A DNA stretch of 64,000 nt from Agrobacterium sp. AGB01 (GCF_014851585.1 NZ_JACVAB010000002.1:868001-932000), one strand, 5' to 3'. Counted from the stretch's first letter, positions 13,987 through 24,714 are shown. Translations and numbers: made by a program. The notes: a model not told the origin generated them from the sequence alone.

Positions 13987-16086
13987 ATGGCTCGCGAATA
14001 TAAAATCGAAGACTACCGCAATTTCGGTATCATGGCGCACATCGACGCCGGCAAGACGACCACAACCGAGCGTATTCTTTACTACACCGGTAAGTCGCAC
14101 AAGATCGGCGAAGTTCATGATGGCGCTGCCACGATGGACTGGATGGAACAGGAGCAGGAGCGTGGTATCACCATCACTTCTGCTGCTACCACGACCTTCT
14201 GGAAGGGTCGCGATGGCAAGATGCGTCGTTTCAACATCATCGACACCCCCGGCCACGTTGACTTCACGATTGAAGTTGAGCGTTCGCTGCGTGTACTCGA
14301 CGGTGCTATTGCTCTGCTCGACGCCAACGCTGGTGTAGAGCCGCAGACTGAAACCGTATGGCGTCAGGCTGAGAAGTACAACGTTCCGCGTATGATCTTC
14401 TGCAACAAGATGGACAAGACCGGTGCTGACTTCTACCGCTCGGTAGAAATGATCAAGACCCGTCTCGGCGCGACAGCTGTTGTCATGCAGTTGCCAATCG
14501 GTGCAGAAACCGAATTCAAGGGCGTGATCGATCTCATCGAAATGAACGCTCTCGTATGGCGCGACGAATCGCTCGGCGCTCAGTGGGACGTTGTTGAGAT
14601 CCCAGAAGATATGAAGGCCAAGGCTGAAGAATATCGCGAGAAGCTGATCGAGACTGTTGTCGAGATCGACGAAGAAGCAATGGAAGCTTACCTCGAAGGT
14701 AACTACCCAGACAACGACAAGATTCGTGCTCTCGTTCGTCGCGGCACCATCGACGTGAAGTTCCACCCAATGTTCTGCGGTACCGCGTTCAAGAACAAGG
14801 GCGTTCAGCCACTTCTCGACGCTGTTGTTGAATACCTGCCTTCTCCGCTGGACATTCCTGCGATCAAGGGTATCGACTTCAAGACCGAAGCTGAAATCGA
14901 GCGTCACGCTGATGATTCCGAGCCGCTTTCGATGCTCGCGTTCAAGATCATGAACGACCCATTCGTTGGTTCGCTCACCTTCGCACGTATCTACTCGGGC
15001 AAGCTCGAAAAGGGCACATCTGTTATCAACACGGTCAAGGACAAGCGTGAGCGCGTCGGCCGTATGCTTCAGATGCACTCCAACAGCCGTGAAGACATCG
15101 AAGAAGCCTTTGCTGGCGACATCGTTGCTCTGGCTGGCCTCAAGGAAACCACAACGGGCGACACGCTTTGCGATCCGTTGAAGCCGGTTATCCTCGAGCG
15201 CATGGAATTCCCTGAGCCTGTTATCCAGATCGCGATCGAACCGAAGACCAAGGGCGACCAGGAAAAGATGGGCCTCGCGCTCAACCGCCTGGCTGCTGAA
15301 GATCCTTCGTTCCGCGTTAAGACTGACGAAGAATCCGGTCAGACAATCATCGCTGGCATGGGTGAACTTCACCTCGACATTCTCGTTGACCGTATGCGTC
15401 GCGAGTTCAAGGTTGAAGCGACCGTTGGTGCTCCGCAGGTTGCTTACCGTGAAACGATCACGAAGCTGCACGAAGAAGACTACACACACAAGAAGCAGTC
15501 CGGTGGTACCGGTCAGTTCGCTCGTGTGAAGATCATCTTCGAACCGAACCCAGAAGGCGAAGACTTCAAGTTCGAGTCCAAGATCGTTGGTGGTGCTGTT
15601 CCTAAGGAATACATCCCAGGCGTTCAGAAGGGTATCGAAAGCGTTCTGTCCTCCGGTCCTCTGGCTGGCTTCCCGATGCTGGGTGTCAAGGCAACTCTCA
15701 TCGATGGTGCATACCACGATGTTGACTCGTCTGTTCTGGCGTTCGAAATCGCATCGCGTGCTTGCTTCCGTGAAGCAGCAAAGAAGGCTGGTGCACAGCT
15801 TCTCGAGCCGATGATGAAGGTCGAAGTTGTTACCCCAGAAGATTACGTCGGTGACGTTATCGGCGATCTGAACTCGCGTCGCGGTCAGATCCAGGGTCAG
15901 GAATCGCGTGGCATCACGATCGTGATCAGCGCGCATGTTCCTCTCGCGAACATGTTCAAGTACGTCGACAACCTTCGCTCCATGTCGCAGGGTCGCGCAC
16001 AGTACTCGATGACGTTCGATCACTATTCGCCTGTTCCAAGCAACGTAGCTGCTGAAATCCAGGCAAAGTATTCCGGTCAGAAGTGA
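13987..16086 (+). CDS. fusA: Elongation factor G
   Basis: This GTPase drives tRNA-mRNA translocation and, with RRF, ribosome recycling. It is 699 aa. The G1 motif [12 protein letters not shown] lies at about residues 17-28, G3 DTPGHVDF at about 89-96, and G4 [10 protein letters not shown] follows; domains II-V run to the end with the conserved domain IV loop. The Shine-Dalgarno is GAAAGGCAG. Codon use is strongly biased to GTT, GCT and GGT, as in the ribosomal genes, in contrast to the genes after 32.6 kb. It is transcribed with rpsG and tuf. Confidence 0.99.
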   Translation: MAREYKIEDYRNFGIMAHIDAGKTTTTERILYYTGKSHKIGEVHDGAATMDWMEQEQERGITITSAATTTFWKGRDGKMRRFNIIDTPGHVDFTIEVERSLRVLDGAIALLDANAGVEPQTETVWRQAEKYNVPRMIFCNKMDKTGADFYRSVEMIKTRLGATAVVMQLPIGAETEFKGVIDLIEMNALVWRDESLGAQWDVVEIPEDMKAKAEEYREKLIETVVEIDEEAMEAYLEGNYPDNDKIRALVRRGTIDVKFHPMFCGTAFKNKGVQPLLDAVVEYLPSPLDIPAIKGIDFKTEAEIERHADDSEPLSMLAFKIMNDPFVGSLTFARIYSGKLEKGTSVINTVKDKRERVGRMLQMHSNSREDIEEAFAGDIVALAGLKETTTGDTLCDPLKPVILERMEFPEPVIQIAIEPKTKGDQEKMGLALNRLAAEDPSFRVKTDEESGQTIIAGMGELHLDILVDRMRREFKVEATVGAPQVAYRETITKLHEEDYTHKKQSGGTGQFARVKIIFEPNPEGEDFKFESKIVGGAVPKEYIPGVQKGIESVLSSGPLAGFPMLGVKATLIDGAYHDVDSSVLAFEIASRACFREAAKKAGAQLLEPMMKVEVVTPEDYVGDVIGDLNSRRGQIQGQESRGITIVISAHVPLANMFKYVDNLRSMSQGRAQYSMTFDHYSPVPSNVAAEIQAKYSGQK

Positions 16087-16151
16087 CCGGAATACCCACA
16101 CAAAAGTTTTAAGGTTTATTCCCTTTCAGGGATAAGAATGGAGAGCCAATA

Positions 16152-17327
16152 ATGGCAAAGAGCAAGTTTGAGCGCAATAAGCCTCACGTTAACATCGGCA
16201 CGATCGGTCACGTTGACCACGGCAAGACATCGTTGACAGCCGCAATCACCAAGTACTTCGGCGAGTTCAAGGCGTATGACCAAATCGACGCCGCTCCTGA
16301 AGAAAAGGCTCGTGGTATCACCATTTCGACAGCCCACGTTGAGTATGAGACGCCTAACCGTCACTACGCACACGTTGACTGCCCCGGCCACGCCGACTAC
16401 GTGAAGAACATGATCACCGGTGCTGCCCAGATGGACGGCGCGATCCTGGTTTGCTCGGCTGCTGACGGTCCAATGCCACAGACCCGCGAGCACATCCTGC
16501 TTGCTCGTCAGGTTGGCGTTCCTGCTCTGGTCGTGTTCCTCAACAAGGTTGACCAGGTCGACGACGAAGAACTGCTCGAGCTCGTAGAAATGGAAGTTCG
16601 TGAACTTCTTTCGTCCTACGACTTCCCAGGCGACGACGTTCCTGTTGTTAAGGGTTCGGCTCTTGCTGCTCTTAACGATTCTGACAAGAAGATCGGTGAA
16701 GACGCTATTCGTGAGCTGATGGCTCAGGTTGACGCCTACATCCCAACACCAGAGCGTCCAATCGACCAGCCGTTCCTGATGCCAATAGAAGACGTGTTCT
16801 CGATCTCTGGCCGTGGTACTGTTGTTACCGGTCGCGTTGAGCGCGGTATCGTCAAGGTTGGTGAAGAAGTTGAAATCGTCGGCATCAAGGCGACGTCGAA
16901 GACGACTGTTACCGGCGTTGAAATGTTCCGCAAGCTGCTCGATCAGGGCCAGGCTGGCGACAACATCGGTGCACTGGTTCGCGGCGTTACCCGTGACGGC
17001 GTTGAGCGTGGTCAGATCCTTTGCAAGCCAGGTTCTGTTAAGCCTCACAAGAAATTCATGGCAGAAGCCTACATCCTGACGAAGGAAGAAGGCGGCCGTC
17101 ATACACCGTTCTTCACGAACTACCGTCCTCAGTTCTACTTCCGTACAACTGACGTTACCGGTATCGTTTCGCTGCCAGAAGGCACGGAAATGGTTATGCC
17201 AGGCGACAACGTTACTGTTGAAGTCGAGCTGATCGTTCCAATCGCGATGGAAGAAAAGCTGCGCTTCGCTATCCGCGAAGGCGGCCGTACCGTCGGCGCT
17301 GGCATCGTTGCTTCGATCATCGAGTAA
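16152..17327 (+). CDS. tuf: Elongation factor Tu
   Basis: EF-Tu delivers aminoacyl-tRNA to the ribosome. At 391 aa it has the length usual in Rhizobiales. The P-loop [18 protein letters not shown] (G3) and NKVDQVDD (G4) are all present. The Shine-Dalgarno is GAGAG upstream of the ATG at 16152. Many Rhizobiales carry a second, nearly identical tuf copy upstream of secE-nusG; that place lies outside this window. A terminator follows, so the str operon probably ends here. Confidence 0.99.
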   Translation: MAKSKFERNKPHVNIGTIGHVDHGKTSLTAAITKYFGEFKAYDQIDAAPEEKARGITISTAHVEYETPNRHYAHVDCPGHADYVKNMITGAAQMDGAILVCSAADGPMPQTREHILLARQVGVPALVVFLNKVDQVDDEELLELVEMEVRELLSSYDFPGDDVPVVKGSALAALNDSDKKIGEDAIRELMAQVDAYIPTPERPIDQPFLMPIEDVFSISGRGTVVTGRVERGIVKVGEEVEIVGIKATSKTTVTGVEMFRKLLDQGQAGDNIGALVRGVTRDGVERGQILCKPGSVKPHKKFMAEAYILTKEEGGRHTPFFTNYRPQFYFRTTDVTGIVSLPEGTEMVMPGDNVTVEVELIVPIAMEEKLRFAIREGGRTVGAGIVASIIE

Positions 17328-17361
17328 TTAATGTGGGCTTCGGCCCTCATTGAAGACATTG

Positions 17362-17392
17362 AATTGGCGACCTCTCGGGGTCGCCAATTTGT
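17362..17392 (+). terminator. Terminator after tuf
   Basis: This is a perfect 11-bp stem, AATTGGCGACC (17362-17372) with GGTCGCCAATT (17379-17389), around the loop TCTCGG, followed by TGTCTAT. The T tract is short but the stem is strong. It marks the str / S10 boundary. Confidence 0.75.
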
Positions 17393-17650
17393 CTATCGGT
17401 AAAAACCGTGACGACGAGGCATTTTTAATGCTTGATAATTACAGTGAAAGCGCGTAAACGCGCAGTCAGAGCTGTTATGAGATTCGCAGGTGTTTGCGAA
17501 CCATGGCGTTCAAGTAATCCAGACTAACGAAATGATTGGGGTGCGCCTTGCATTCCTCTCGATTTTTGAAAATCTGCGGCGCCACGATCAACATAGGTTC
17601 ATGTATTTCCGCGTGCGGAAATTGAATAACTAAGAACAAGGACAAGTCGA
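17393..17650 (+). promoter_or_regulatory. S10 operon leader and promoter region
   Basis: No gene is visible in the gap between tuf and rpsJ. It contains a GCGCG-TAAA-CGCGC hairpin (17450-17463) and, close to rpsJ, a 7-bp hairpin ATTTCCG-CGTG-CGGAAAT (17605-17622). CTTGCA near 17548 is a possible -35 element. The E. coli L4-responsive leader is not recognisable. A promoter must lie here if the terminator after tuf works. Confidence 0.35.
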
Positions 17651-17959
17651 ATGAACGGCCAGAATATCCGTATCCGCCTCAAGGCGTTCGATCACCGGAT
17701 CCTCGATGCCTCTACTCGCGAAATCGTGTCGACCGCCAAGCGCACCGGCGCCAGCGTTCGCGGCCCGGTTCCGCTCCCAACACGCATCGAAAAATTTACC
17801 GTTAACCGCTCTCCTCACGTAGATAAGAAGAGCCGTGAACAGTTCGAAATGCGTACGCACAAGCGTCTTCTCGATATCGTTGATCCTACTCCGCAGACTG
17901 TTGATGCTTTGATGAAGCTCGACCTTGCGGCTGGCGTTGACGTCGAAATCAAGCTCTAA
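17651..17959 (+). CDS. rpsJ: 30S ribosomal protein S10
   Basis: S10 is a 102-aa head protein that also acts as NusE, the partner of NusB in transcription antitermination. [19 protein letters not shown] is the standard start and the frame ends VEIKL. An AAGGA site lies upstream of the ATG. It is the first gene of the S10 block. A 155-base spacer with weak structure separates it from rplC, longer than the other gaps in this block. Confidence 0.98.
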
Positions 17960-18114
17960 GGCCCCGGCGAAAGCCGGATATAACAAGGAAGGTACGTGGA
18001 GTAATCCAACGACTTCTAAACCGGAGACCGGACGCGTCGTGAGACGTCTACGGGAACTCCCAAACAAAGGGCGGAGAGGGGTTTCCCTTCAAGGCTCGCA
18101 AGAGGATTGAACCA

Positions 18115-18756
18115 ATGCGTTCAGGTGTGATTGCACAGAAAGTGGGAATGACCCGCGTCTATAATGACGCTGGTGAGCACATCCCAGTTACAGTGTTGCG
18201 GTTGGACAACGTTCAGGTTGTTTCGCAGCGCACTGAAGAAAAGAATGGCTATATCGCAGTTCAGCTCGGTGCTGGCCAGTCGAAGGTCAAGAATACATCG
18301 AAGGCTCTTCGTGGTCACTTCGCAACTGCAAGCGTTGAGCCTAAGGCTAAGCTTGTTGAGTTTCGTGTTTCCGAAGAAAACCTCATCGATGTTGGCGCGA
18401 CTTTGACGCCAAGCCATTTTGCCGCTGGTCAGCTGGTTGACGTAACCGGCACCACGATCGGTAAGGGTTTTGCCGGTGCTATGAAGCGTCACAACTTCGG
18501 TGGTGGTCGCGCTTCGCACGGTAACTCGGTTTCGCACCGTGCGCATGGTTCGACTGGTTCGAACCAGGATCCTGGTAAGGTTTGGAAGGGCAAGCGCATG
18601 GCTGGTCATATGGGCCAGACTCGCGTAACGACCCAGAATCTGGAAGTGGTTTCGACCGATGAGGATCGCGGTTTGATCCTCGTGAAGGGCGCCGTTCCTG
18701 GTTCCAAAGGTTCCTGGATCATCGTCCGTGATGCCGTCAAGTCGGCTGCGAAGTAA
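18115..18756 (+). CDS. rplC: 50S ribosomal protein L3
   Basis: L3 is an early assembly protein of the large subunit whose long loop reaches the peptidyl-transferase centre. It is 213 aa, [16 protein letters not shown] at the start, with an AGAGGATT ribosome-binding site. The conserved segment [11 protein letters not shown] (about residues 140-150) and [12 protein letters not shown] are intact. The centre loop contains the Gln normally methylated by PrmB ([12 protein letters not shown]). It is followed 12 bases later by rplD. Confidence 0.98.
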   Translation: MRSGVIAQKVGMTRVYNDAGEHIPVTVLRLDNVQVVSQRTEEKNGYIAVQLGAGQSKVKNTSKALRGHFATASVEPKAKLVEFRVSEENLIDVGATLTPSHFAAGQLVDVTGTTIGKGFAGAMKRHNFGGGRASHGNSVSHRAHGSTGSNQDPGKVWKGKRMAGHMGQTRVTTQNLEVVSTDEDRGLILVKGAVPGSKGSWIIVRDAVKSAAK

Positions 18757-18768
18757 GGGAGCCTTATT

Positions 18769-19389
18769 ATGGAATTGAACGTCACGACCCTCGAGGGAAA
18801 AGACGCCGGCAAGGTATCCCTGTCGGACGAAATTTTCGGCCTCGACCCACGCCAGGACATTCTGGCGCGTATGGTTCGCTACCAGCTTGCTAAGAAGCAG
18901 CAGGGTACGCACAAGACCAAGAACCGTTCGGAAGTTTCCCGCACCGGTGCGAAGATGTACAAGCAGAAGGGTACGGGCCGCGCTCGTCACCATTCGGCTC
19001 GCGCTCCGCAGTTCCGTGGTGGTGGTAAGGCTCATGGCCCGGTTGTTCGCAGCCACGCTCATGACCTGCCGAAGAAGGTTCGCGCTCTCGCTCTGCGTCA
19101 CGCGCTTTCTGCAAAGCTGAAGGCTGAAGACCTGATCATCGTTGATCAGCTCGTTGCATCTGAAGCAAAGACAAAGGCTCTGCTGGGCAATTTCGCCTCG
19201 CTCGGCCTGACCAACGCTCTTGTTATCGGCGGCGCCGAGCTTGATGGCAACTTCAAGCTTGCTGCTCAGAACATTCCAAACGTGGACGTTCTGCCGGTTC
19301 AGGGCATCAATGTTTACGACATCCTGCGTCGTGGCAAGCTGGTGCTTTCCAAGGCTGCTGTAGAGGCTCTGGAGGAGCGGTTCAAATGA
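18769..19389 (+). CDS. rplD: 50S ribosomal protein L4
   Basis: L4 lines the peptide exit tunnel and in some bacteria regulates the S10 operon. It is 206 aa. The tunnel loop ([22 protein letters not shown] region, about residues 66-87) is of normal length, with no deletion of the kind linked to macrolide resistance. The ATG lies 12 bases after rplC. The last four bases overlap rplW (ATGA, 19386-19389), so the two are translationally coupled. Confidence 0.98.
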   Translation: MELNVTTLEGKDAGKVSLSDEIFGLDPRQDILARMVRYQLAKKQQGTHKTKNRSEVSRTGAKMYKQKGTGRARHHSARAPQFRGGGKAHGPVVRSHAHDLPKKVRALALRHALSAKLKAEDLIIVDQLVASEAKTKALLGNFASLGLTNALVIGGAELDGNFKLAAQNIPNVDVLPVQGINVYDILRRGKLVLSKAAVEALEERFK

Positions 19390-19679
19390 CGGATCTTCGC
19401 CACTACGATGTGATCGTATCTCCTTCGATCACGGAAAAGTCGACGCTGGTATCCGAACAGAACCAGGTCGTATTCAACGTCGCCAAAGACGCTTCGAAGC
19501 CTGAAATCAAGGCTGCTATCGAAGCTCTCTTCGGCGTCAAAGTCACGGCTGTGAACACGCTTATCCGCAAGGGTAAGACCCGTCGTTTCCGTGGGTTCGC
19601 TGGTAAGCAGAAGGACGTCAAAAAAGCCGTCGTCACGCTCGCCGAAGGTCAATCCATCGACGTGTCCACCGGACTCTAA
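19386..19679 (+). CDS. rplW: 50S ribosomal protein L23
   Basis: L23 lies at the tunnel exit and docks trigger factor, SRP and the SecY translocon. It is 97 aa starting [20 protein letters not shown]. The ATGA overlap with rplD and the GGAGGAGCGG just inside rplD give its start. The exposed loop with [16 protein letters not shown] is typical. Spacing to rplB is 43 bases. Confidence 0.98.
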   Translation: MTDLRHYDVIVSPSITEKSTLVSEQNQVVFNVAKDASKPEIKAAIEALFGVKVTAVNTLIRKGKTRRFRGFAGKQKDVKKAVVTLAEGQSIDVSTGL

Positions 19680-19722
19680 AGGTTAGGCCCACGCGGGCAA
19701 AGACCCAAAAGGGAACAATAAA

Positions 19723-20559
19723 ATGGCATTGAAAAGTTTCAATCCAACCACTCCGAGCCAGCGCCAGCTGGTCATTGTCGACCGTTCTTCGCTCTACAAG
19801 GGCAAGCCGGTTAAGGCGCTGACCCAAGGTCTCAGCTCGAAGGGTGGCCGTAACAACCAGGGCCGGATCACTGTCCGTTTCCAGGGTGGCGGTCACAAGC
19901 GCACATACCGTCTCATTGACTTCAAGCGTCGTAAGTTTGACGTTGAGGGTACGGTTGAGCGTCTGGAATACGATCCAAACCGCACTGCATTCATCGCGCT
20001 CGTAACTTACGCTGACGGTGAACAGGCTTACATTCTCGCGCCACAGCGTCTTGCTGCTGGTGACAAGGTGATCGCCTCCGACAAGGCTGTCGACGTGAAG
20101 CCAGGCAACACAATGCCGCTTCAGTACATCCCAGTTGGTTCGATCATCCATAACGTCGAGATGAAGCCTGGTAAGGGTGGTCAGATCGCTCGCTCGGCAG
20201 GTACATATGTGCAGCTCGTCGGTCGTGACCAGGGTATGGCGATCCTTCGTCTGAACTCTGGTGAACAGCGTCTCGTGCACGGCTCTTGCCTTGCATCCAT
20301 CGGTGCTGTTTCCAACGCCGACCACGGCAACACCAACGACGGTAAAGCCGGTCGTTCGCGTTGGCGCGGTAAGCGTCCACACGTTCGCGGTGTTGTTATG
20401 AACCCTGTCGATCACCCGCACGGCGGTGGTGAAGGTCGTACGTCTGGTGGTCGCCATCCGGTGACTCCGTGGGGCAAGCCTACAAAGGGCAAGCGTACAC
20501 GCTCCAACAAGTCGACCGACAAGTTCATCATGCGTTCGCGCCATCAGCGTAAGAAGTAA
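19723..20559 (+). CDS. rplB: 50S ribosomal protein L2
   Basis: L2 is needed for subunit joining and peptidyl-transferase activity. It is 278 aa, [16 protein letters not shown], with an AAAAGGGAA site. The conserved C-terminal [16 protein letters not shown] segment (about residues 229-244), whose His is important for activity in E. coli, is present. The protein ends with the basic tail RSRHQRKK. It lies between rplW and rpsS in the normal S10 order. Confidence 0.99.
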   Translation: MALKSFNPTTPSQRQLVIVDRSSLYKGKPVKALTQGLSSKGGRNNQGRITVRFQGGGHKRTYRLIDFKRRKFDVEGTVERLEYDPNRTAFIALVTYADGEQAYILAPQRLAAGDKVIASDKAVDVKPGNTMPLQYIPVGSIIHNVEMKPGKGGQIARSAGTYVQLVGRDQGMAILRLNSGEQRLVHGSCLASIGAVSNADHGNTNDGKAGRSRWRGKRPHVRGVVMNPVDHPHGGGEGRTSGGRHPVTPWGKPTKGKRTRSNKSTDKFIMRSRHQRKK

Positions 20560-20573
20560 GAGAGGTAGTCCAA

Positions 20574-20852
20574 GTGGCTCGTTCAGTATGGAAAGGTCCG
20601 TTTATTGACGGCTATCTTCTCAAAAAGGCTGAGAAGGTACGCGAAAGCGGACGTAATGAAGTAATCAAGATCTGGAGCCGTCGCTCCACGATCCTGCCGC
20701 AGTTCGTAGGCTTGACCTTCGGCGTTTACAACGGCAGCAAGCATGTGCCGGTCAATGTCAATGAAGACATGGTCGGTCACAAGTTCGGTGAATTCTCTCC
20801 GACCCGGACCTACTACGGTCATGGCGCGGACAAGAAGGCAAAGAGGAAGTAA
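20574..20852 (+). CDS. rpsS: 30S ribosomal protein S19
   Basis: S19 is a head protein contacting S13 and the A-site finger. It starts at GTG (20574), giving (M)[17 protein letters not shown], 92 aa; AGAGGTAG is the ribosome-binding site. The conserved [10 protein letters not shown] and GEFSPTRTY segments are visible. It is followed two bases later by rplV. Confidence 0.98.
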   Translation: MARSVWKGPFIDGYLLKKAEKVRESGRNEVIKIWSRRSTILPQFVGLTFGVYNGSKHVPVNVNEDMVGHKFGEFSPTRTYYGHGADKKAKRK

Positions 20853-20854
20853 TC

Positions 20855-21244
20855 ATGGCGAAGGCTAAGACCGAACGCCGGCTGAAGGACAACGAGGCTC
20901 AGGCTATTGCCCGTACGCTTCGCGTCAGCCCACAGAAACTGAACCTGGTTGCCGCTCTTATCCGTGGCAAGAAGGTTGATCGTGCTCTCGCCGAGCTCGA
21001 ATTCTCCCGCAAGCGTATCGCTTCCACCGTCAAGAAGACGCTGGAATCGGCTATTGCGAACGCAGAAAACAACCATGACCTCGACGTCGACGCTCTCGTC
21101 GTCGCCGAGGCCTACGTTGGCAAGTCCATCACCATGAAGCGTTTCCACGCTCGTGGCCGTGGTCGCGCCTCGCGTATCGAAAAGCCGTTTGCACACTTGA
21201 CTATCGTTGTTCGCGAAGTCGAGGAAAAAGGGGAGGCCGCATAA
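20855..21244 (+). CDS. rplV: 50S ribosomal protein L22
   Basis: L22 contributes the second protein loop in the exit tunnel. It is 129 aa with a charged N-terminal extension ([16 protein letters not shown]) typical of the order. The tip of the loop ([14 protein letters not shown]) is intact, with no macrolide-resistance deletion. The stop overlaps the rpsC start by one base (TAATG at 21242-21246), a clear coupling signal. Confidence 0.98.
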   Translation: MAKAKTERRLKDNEAQAIARTLRVSPQKLNLVAALIRGKKVDRALAELEFSRKRIASTVKKTLESAIANAENNHDLDVDALVVAEAYVGKSITMKRFHARGRGRASRIEKPFAHLTIVVREVEEKGEAA

Positions 21245-21975
21245 TGGGTCAGAAGATTAATCCAATCGGCTTCCGCCTCGGTATCAACCGCACTTGGGAT
21301 AGCCGCTGGTATGCAGACACTGCCGAATACGGCAAGCTGCTCCACGAAGATCTCAAGATCCGTGCTTACCTGATCAAGGAATTGAAGCAGGCAGGCATCG
21401 CCAAGGTTGTCATCGAACGTCCGCACAAGAAGTGCCGCGTGACCATCCACTCGGCTCGTCCGGGTCTGATCATCGGCAAGAAGGGTGCAGACATCGAGAA
21501 GCTTCGCAAGAAGATCTCGGAGATGACCGACAGCGAAACGCACCTCAACATCGTTGAAGTGCGCAAGCCGGAAGTCGACGCTACACTCGTAGCACAGTCG
21601 ATTGCCCAGCAGCTCGAACGCCGCGTGGCTTTCCGCCGTGCGATGAAGCGTGCTGTTCAGTCCGCTATGCGTCTTGGCGCCGAAGGCATCAAGATCACCT
21701 GCGGCGGCCGCCTCGGCGGCGCGGAAATCGCTCGTACCGAATGGTACCGCGAAGGTCGCGTGCCACTTCACACCCTGCGTGCAGACATCGACTACGGTAC
21801 AGCTGAAGCTGAAACCGCATTCGGTATTTGCGGCATCAAGGTCTGGATCTTCAAGGGCGAAATCCTTGAGCACGATCCGATGGCTTCCGAGCGTCGTGCG
21901 CTCGAAGGCGATGCCCAGGGTCCGGCAAGCCGTGAGCGCGGTGATCGTGGCGATCGTCGTCGCGAAAACGCTTGA
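21244..21975 (+). CDS. rpsC: 30S ribosomal protein S3
   Basis: S3 binds mRNA at the entry channel and has helicase activity together with S4. It is 243 aa. The KH domain GxxG motif appears as IGKKG (about residues 77-81). The C-terminal tail is Arg/Asp-rich ([15 protein letters not shown]), a variable extension often seen in alphaproteobacteria. It begins at the TAATG junction with rplV, and rplP follows 38 bases on. Confidence 0.98.
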   Translation: MGQKINPIGFRLGINRTWDSRWYADTAEYGKLLHEDLKIRAYLIKELKQAGIAKVVIERPHKKCRVTIHSARPGLIIGKKGADIEKLRKKISEMTDSETHLNIVEVRKPEVDATLVAQSIAQQLERRVAFRRAMKRAVQSAMRLGAEGIKITCGGRLGGAEIARTEWYREGRVPLHTLRADIDYGTAEAETAFGICGIKVWIFKGEILEHDPMASERRALEGDAQGPASRERGDRGDRRRENA

Positions 21976-22013
21976 TTGACGCTGGCGAAAGATAAGCTCG
22001 GAGAAGTAAGAAA

Positions 22014-22427
22014 ATGTTGCAGCCAAAGCGTACTAAGTACCGCAAGCAGTTCAAGGGTCGCATCAAAGGTGTGGCCAAGGGCGGCTTTGACCTTGCATTC
22101 GGTGAATACGGCTTGAAGTCGCAGGAACCGAACCGCGTTAATGCACGCGAGATCGAAGCGGCCCGCCGCGCGATCACGCGTTACATGAAGCGCGCAGGTC
22201 GTGTGTGGATCCGCGTATTCCCAGACACTCCGGTTACGGCCAAGCCGACCGAAGTTCGTATGGGTAAGGGTAAGGGTTCGGTCGAATACTGGGCTTGCAA
22301 GGTCAAGCCTGGTCGTATGATGTTCGAGATCGACGGTGTTTCCGAGGAGATCGCCCGCGAGGCGCTTCGTCTCGGCGCTGCCAAGCTCTCGGTTAAGACG
22401 CGCTTCGTACAGCGCATCGCAGAGTAA
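22014..22427 (+). CDS. rplP: 50S ribosomal protein L16
   Basis: L16 sits by the A site and the L7/L12 stalk base. It is 137 aa, [17 protein letters not shown], the typical start. The conserved [17 protein letters not shown] stretch is present, including the region hydroxylated by RoxA in some bacteria. The Shine-Dalgarno is GGAGAAG. It precedes rpmC by 12 bases. Confidence 0.98.
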   Translation: MLQPKRTKYRKQFKGRIKGVAKGGFDLAFGEYGLKSQEPNRVNAREIEAARRAITRYMKRAGRVWIRVFPDTPVTAKPTEVRMGKGKGSVEYWACKVKPGRMMFEIDGVSEEIAREALRLGAAKLSVKTRFVQRIAE

Positions 22428-22439
22428 GGAGCAGGCACA

Positions 22440-22640
22440 ATGAAAGCCGAAGATGTTCGCGGCCTCAGCGCCGATCAGCTCAAGGACAAGCTTGCCGACC
22501 TGAAGAAAGAGCAGTTCAACCTGCGCTTCCAGAAGGCTACCGGTCAGTTGGAAAAGTCCTCGCGCATCAACGAAGTCCGTAAGGACATCGCCCGCGTGAA
22601 AACCATTGCCCGCCAGAAGGCGGCAGAAGCCAAGGCCTAA
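22440..22640 (+). CDS. rpmC: 50S ribosomal protein L29
   Basis: L29 is a small two-helix protein near the tunnel exit, next to L23. It is 66 aa, [18 protein letters not shown], with the conserved [11 protein letters not shown] segment between helices. AAGGAGCAGG lies directly upstream. The C-terminal Ala/Lys tail (RQKAAEAKA) is normal. Tight spacing (12 bases) on both sides shows co-translation with rplP and rpsQ. Confidence 0.97.
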   Translation: MKAEDVRGLSADQLKDKLADLKKEQFNLRFQKATGQLEKSSRINEVRKDIARVKTIARQKAAEAKA

Positions 22641-22652
22641 AGGAAGAATAAT

Positions 22653-22889
22653 ATGCCGAAACGCATTCTGCAGGGCGTCGTAGTTTCCGACAAGAACGAG
22701 AAGACCGTTGTAGTCAAGGTCGAGCGTCGATTCGCTCACCCACTGCTTCAGAAGACCGTTCGTCGTTCGAAGAAGTACAAGGCCCACGACGAAAACAACC
22801 AGTACAAGGTTGGTGATGTGGTTTCCATCGAGGAATGCGCACCAATCTCCAAGGATAAGCGCTGGACGGTTGTTTCCGCACAGGCTTAA
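22653..22889 (+). CDS. rpsQ: 30S ribosomal protein S17
   Basis: S17 is a primary 16S rRNA-binding protein with an OB fold, 78 aa. [21 protein letters not shown] is the family start, and [21 protein letters not shown] follows. An AGGAAG site precedes the ATG. It is the last gene of the S10 block here: a 234-base gap with a hairpin and a terminator follows before rplN, the same place where the E. coli S10 operon ends. Confidence 0.98.
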   Translation: MPKRILQGVVVSDKNEKTVVVKVERRFAHPLLQKTVRRSKKYKAHDENNQYKVGDVVSIEECAPISKDKRWTVVSAQA

Positions 22890-22898
22890 TTCAAACAG

Positions 22899-22930
22899 TT
22901 TCGCGCCGGGCTCTTGCTATCGGCGCGAAA
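22899..22930 (+). terminator. Hairpin after rpsQ
   Basis: This is a perfect 10-bp stem, TTTCGCGCCG / CGGCGCGAAA, with a 12-base loop. No T tract follows, so it is a candidate processing or stability element just downstream of the S17 stop codon. Confidence 0.45.
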
Positions 22931-22951
22931 ACCTGTATGAAGCAGCGCAAG

Positions 22952-22980
22952 GACGCTCGTCACCGGGCGTCTTTTGCTTT
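22952..22980 (+). terminator. Intrinsic terminator between rpsQ and rplN
   Basis: An 8-bp stem, GACGCTCG / CGGGCGTC, with a TCAC loop and one G-U pair is followed by TTTTGCTTT. It has all features of a rho-independent terminator and would end the S10 transcript. Confidence 0.65.
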
Positions 22981-23006
22981 GATGCGCACGGAAGGTCCGT
23001 TATGGA
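22979..23006 (+). promoter_or_regulatory. Possible spc-operon promoter
   Basis: TTGATG (22979-22984) and TATGGA (23001-23006) are 16 bases apart, directly behind the terminator and about 115 bases before rplN. The match is modest. A promoter is required here only if the upstream terminator is efficient. Confidence 0.3.
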
Positions 23007-23123
23007 AACCACCCTGGCAAGATTTCTTCCGCGCGAAAACAGAGACTTTTCATAAGCTGGAGCAGGGGGCTTTCTCTATGAGGCTGCCCAACCGGTCCAG
23101 TAACAACAAGAAGGCGACCTGAC

Positions 23124-23492
23124 ATGATTCAGATGCAAACAAACCTCGACGTGGCGGATAATTCCGGCGCACGTCGTGTCATGTGCATCAAGGTGCTGGG
23201 CGGCTCGAAGCGTAAGTATGCTTCCGTTGGCGACATTATTGTCGTTTCGATCAAGGAAGCTATTCCGCGCGGCCGCGTCAAGAAGGGCGACGTGATGAAG
23301 GCGGTTGTAGTGCGTACCGCCAAGGACATTCGTCGCGCTGACGGCAGCGTCATCCGTTTCGATAACAACGCAGCTGTTCTTATCGATAACAAGAAAGAGC
23401 CTATCGGCACCCGTATCTTCGGACCGGTTCCACGCGAACTTCGCGCAAAGAACCACATGAAGATCATCTCGCTGGCTCCAGAAGTACTGTAA
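23124..23492 (+). CDS. rplN: 50S ribosomal protein L14
   Basis: L14 forms part of the intersubunit bridge B8 with 16S rRNA and is the binding site of the silencing factor RsfS. It is 122 aa, [21 protein letters not shown]. The conserved KRGVVVRT-type segment appears as [14 protein letters not shown]. It is the first gene of the spc block. AAGAAGGCGACC provides a modest ribosome-binding site. Confidence 0.98.
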   Translation: MIQMQTNLDVADNSGARRVMCIKVLGGSKRKYASVGDIIVVSIKEAIPRGRVKKGDVMKAVVVRTAKDIRRADGSVIRFDNNAAVLIDNKKEPIGTRIFGPVPRELRAKNHMKIISLAPEVL

Positions 23493-23504
23493 GGAGCGAT
23501 AGCG

Positions 23505-23813
23505 ATGCAGAAAATTCGCAAAGGCGACAAAGTTGTCGTATTGACCGGTAAGGACAAGGGCCGTACCGGCGAAGTAACTCAGGTCTTGCCAAAAGAAGAT
23601 CGGGCTTTCGTGAGTGGCGTAAACATGGTGAAGCGTCACCAGCGCCAGACCCAGGGCCAAGAAGCTGGCATCATCAACAAGGAAGCATCCTTGCACATCT
23701 CTAACCTTGCTATCGTCGACAAGGACGGTAAGGCGACCCGCGTTGGGTTCAAGGTTGTAGACGGCAAGAAGGTCCGCGTGGCCAAGCGTTCGGGAGAAGT
23801 GATCGATGGCTGA
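23505..23813 (+). CDS. rplX: 50S ribosomal protein L24
   Basis: L24 is one of the two assembly-initiator proteins of the large subunit. It is 102 aa with a KOW motif in [36 protein letters not shown] precedes the ATG. The end overlaps the start of rplE by eight bases (23806-23813), so translation of L5 is coupled to L24. Confidence 0.98.
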   Translation: MQKIRKGDKVVVLTGKDKGRTGEVTQVLPKEDRAFVSGVNMVKRHQRQTQGQEAGIINKEASLHISNLAIVDKDGKATRVGFKVVDGKKVRVAKRSGEVIDG

Positions 23814-24363
23814 GTCCAAGTACGAGCCGCGTCTCAAGGCTGAATACGTTTCCCGTATTCGCGGCGCTATGCAGGAGAAGTTCTCCTACTCTAACGTGAT
23901 GATGATCCCTAAGCTCGACAAGATCGTTATCAACATGGGTGTTGGTGAAGCAACGGCTGATTCGAAGAAGCCAACAGTTGCTGCTGCCGATCTGGCCGCT
24001 ATTGCTGGTCAGAAGCCGGTTGTTACCAAGGCTCGCAATTCCATTGCTGGCTTCAAGGTTCGTGAAGGCATGCCAATCGGTGCGAAGGTTACTCTTCGTG
24101 GCGCTCGCATGTATGAGTTCCTTGACCGTCTGATCAACATCGCGCTTCCGCGCGTTCGCGACTTCCGGGGCCTGAACCCGAAAAGCTTTGACGGCCGTGG
24201 CAACTTCGCCATGGGCATCAAGGAGCACATTGTGTTCCCAGAAATCAACTACGATAAGGTTGATCAGATGTGGGGCATGGACATCATCGTTTGCACGACG
24301 GCGACTTCGGACGACGAAGCTCGGGCTCTTTTGACAGAGTTCAACTTCCCTTTCCGTCAGTAA
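23806..24363 (+). CDS. rplE: 50S ribosomal protein L5
   Basis: L5 binds 5S rRNA and the P-site tRNA elbow. It is 185 aa, [20 protein letters not shown]. The conserved [11 protein letters not shown] (about residues 44-54) and [16 protein letters not shown] segments are intact. It begins inside rplX, after GGGAGAAGTG, and is followed by rpsN with 33 bases between. Confidence 0.98.
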   Translation: MAESKYEPRLKAEYVSRIRGAMQEKFSYSNVMMIPKLDKIVINMGVGEATADSKKPTVAAADLAAIAGQKPVVTKARNSIAGFKVREGMPIGAKVTLRGARMYEFLDRLINIALPRVRDFRGLNPKSFDGRGNFAMGIKEHIVFPEINYDKVDQMWGMDIIVCTTATSDDEARALLTEFNFPFRQ

Positions 24364-24396
24364 CCGTAACGACGAGCGTAGAAAAGGAACTCTGAT

Positions 24397-24702
24397 ATGG
24401 CGAAAACAAGCGCAGTTGAAAAGAACAAGCGCCGCCGCAAGACAGTTGCACAGCATGCTTCCAAGCGTGCCGCGCTCAAAGCTGTCGTCATGAACCAGTC
24501 CCTTCCGATCGAAGAGCGGTTCCAGGCAACACTGAAGCTCGCTTCGCTGCCGCGTGACGGCTCGAAGACACGTATCCGCAACCGCTGCGAAGTAACGGGC
24601 CGTCCGCGCGCGTTCTATCGTAAACTCAAGATGTCGCGTATTGCGCTTCGCGAGTTGGGCAATTCCGGCAAGGTGCCGGGTATTGTCAAGTCGAGCTGGT
24701 AA
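24397..24702 (+). CDS. rpsN: 30S ribosomal protein S14 (zinc-independent long form)
   Basis: S14 is a late-assembling head protein. The 101-aa form seen here lacks the CxxC-CxxC zinc ribbon: the only cysteine is in [10 protein letters not shown]. It is therefore the C-minus type and needs no zinc. The ribosome-binding site AAAAGGAACTCTGAT precedes ATG 24397. rpsH follows 12 bases downstream. Confidence 0.98.
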   Translation: MAKTSAVEKNKRRRKTVAQHASKRAALKAVVMNQSLPIEERFQATLKLASLPRDGSKTRIRNRCEVTGRPRAFYRKLKMSRIALRELGNSGKVPGIVKSSW

Positions 24703-24714
24703 GGAGACGGGCAC

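Noticed and set aside
18540-18580. tRNA-like GGTTCGAACC word
   Set aside because: It lies within the rplC coding sequence and has no cloverleaf around it.
22937-23122. Small open frame (61 codons) ending two bases before rplN
   Set aside because: A terminator hairpin lies inside its start region, there is no Shine-Dalgarno, and the product resembles nothing.
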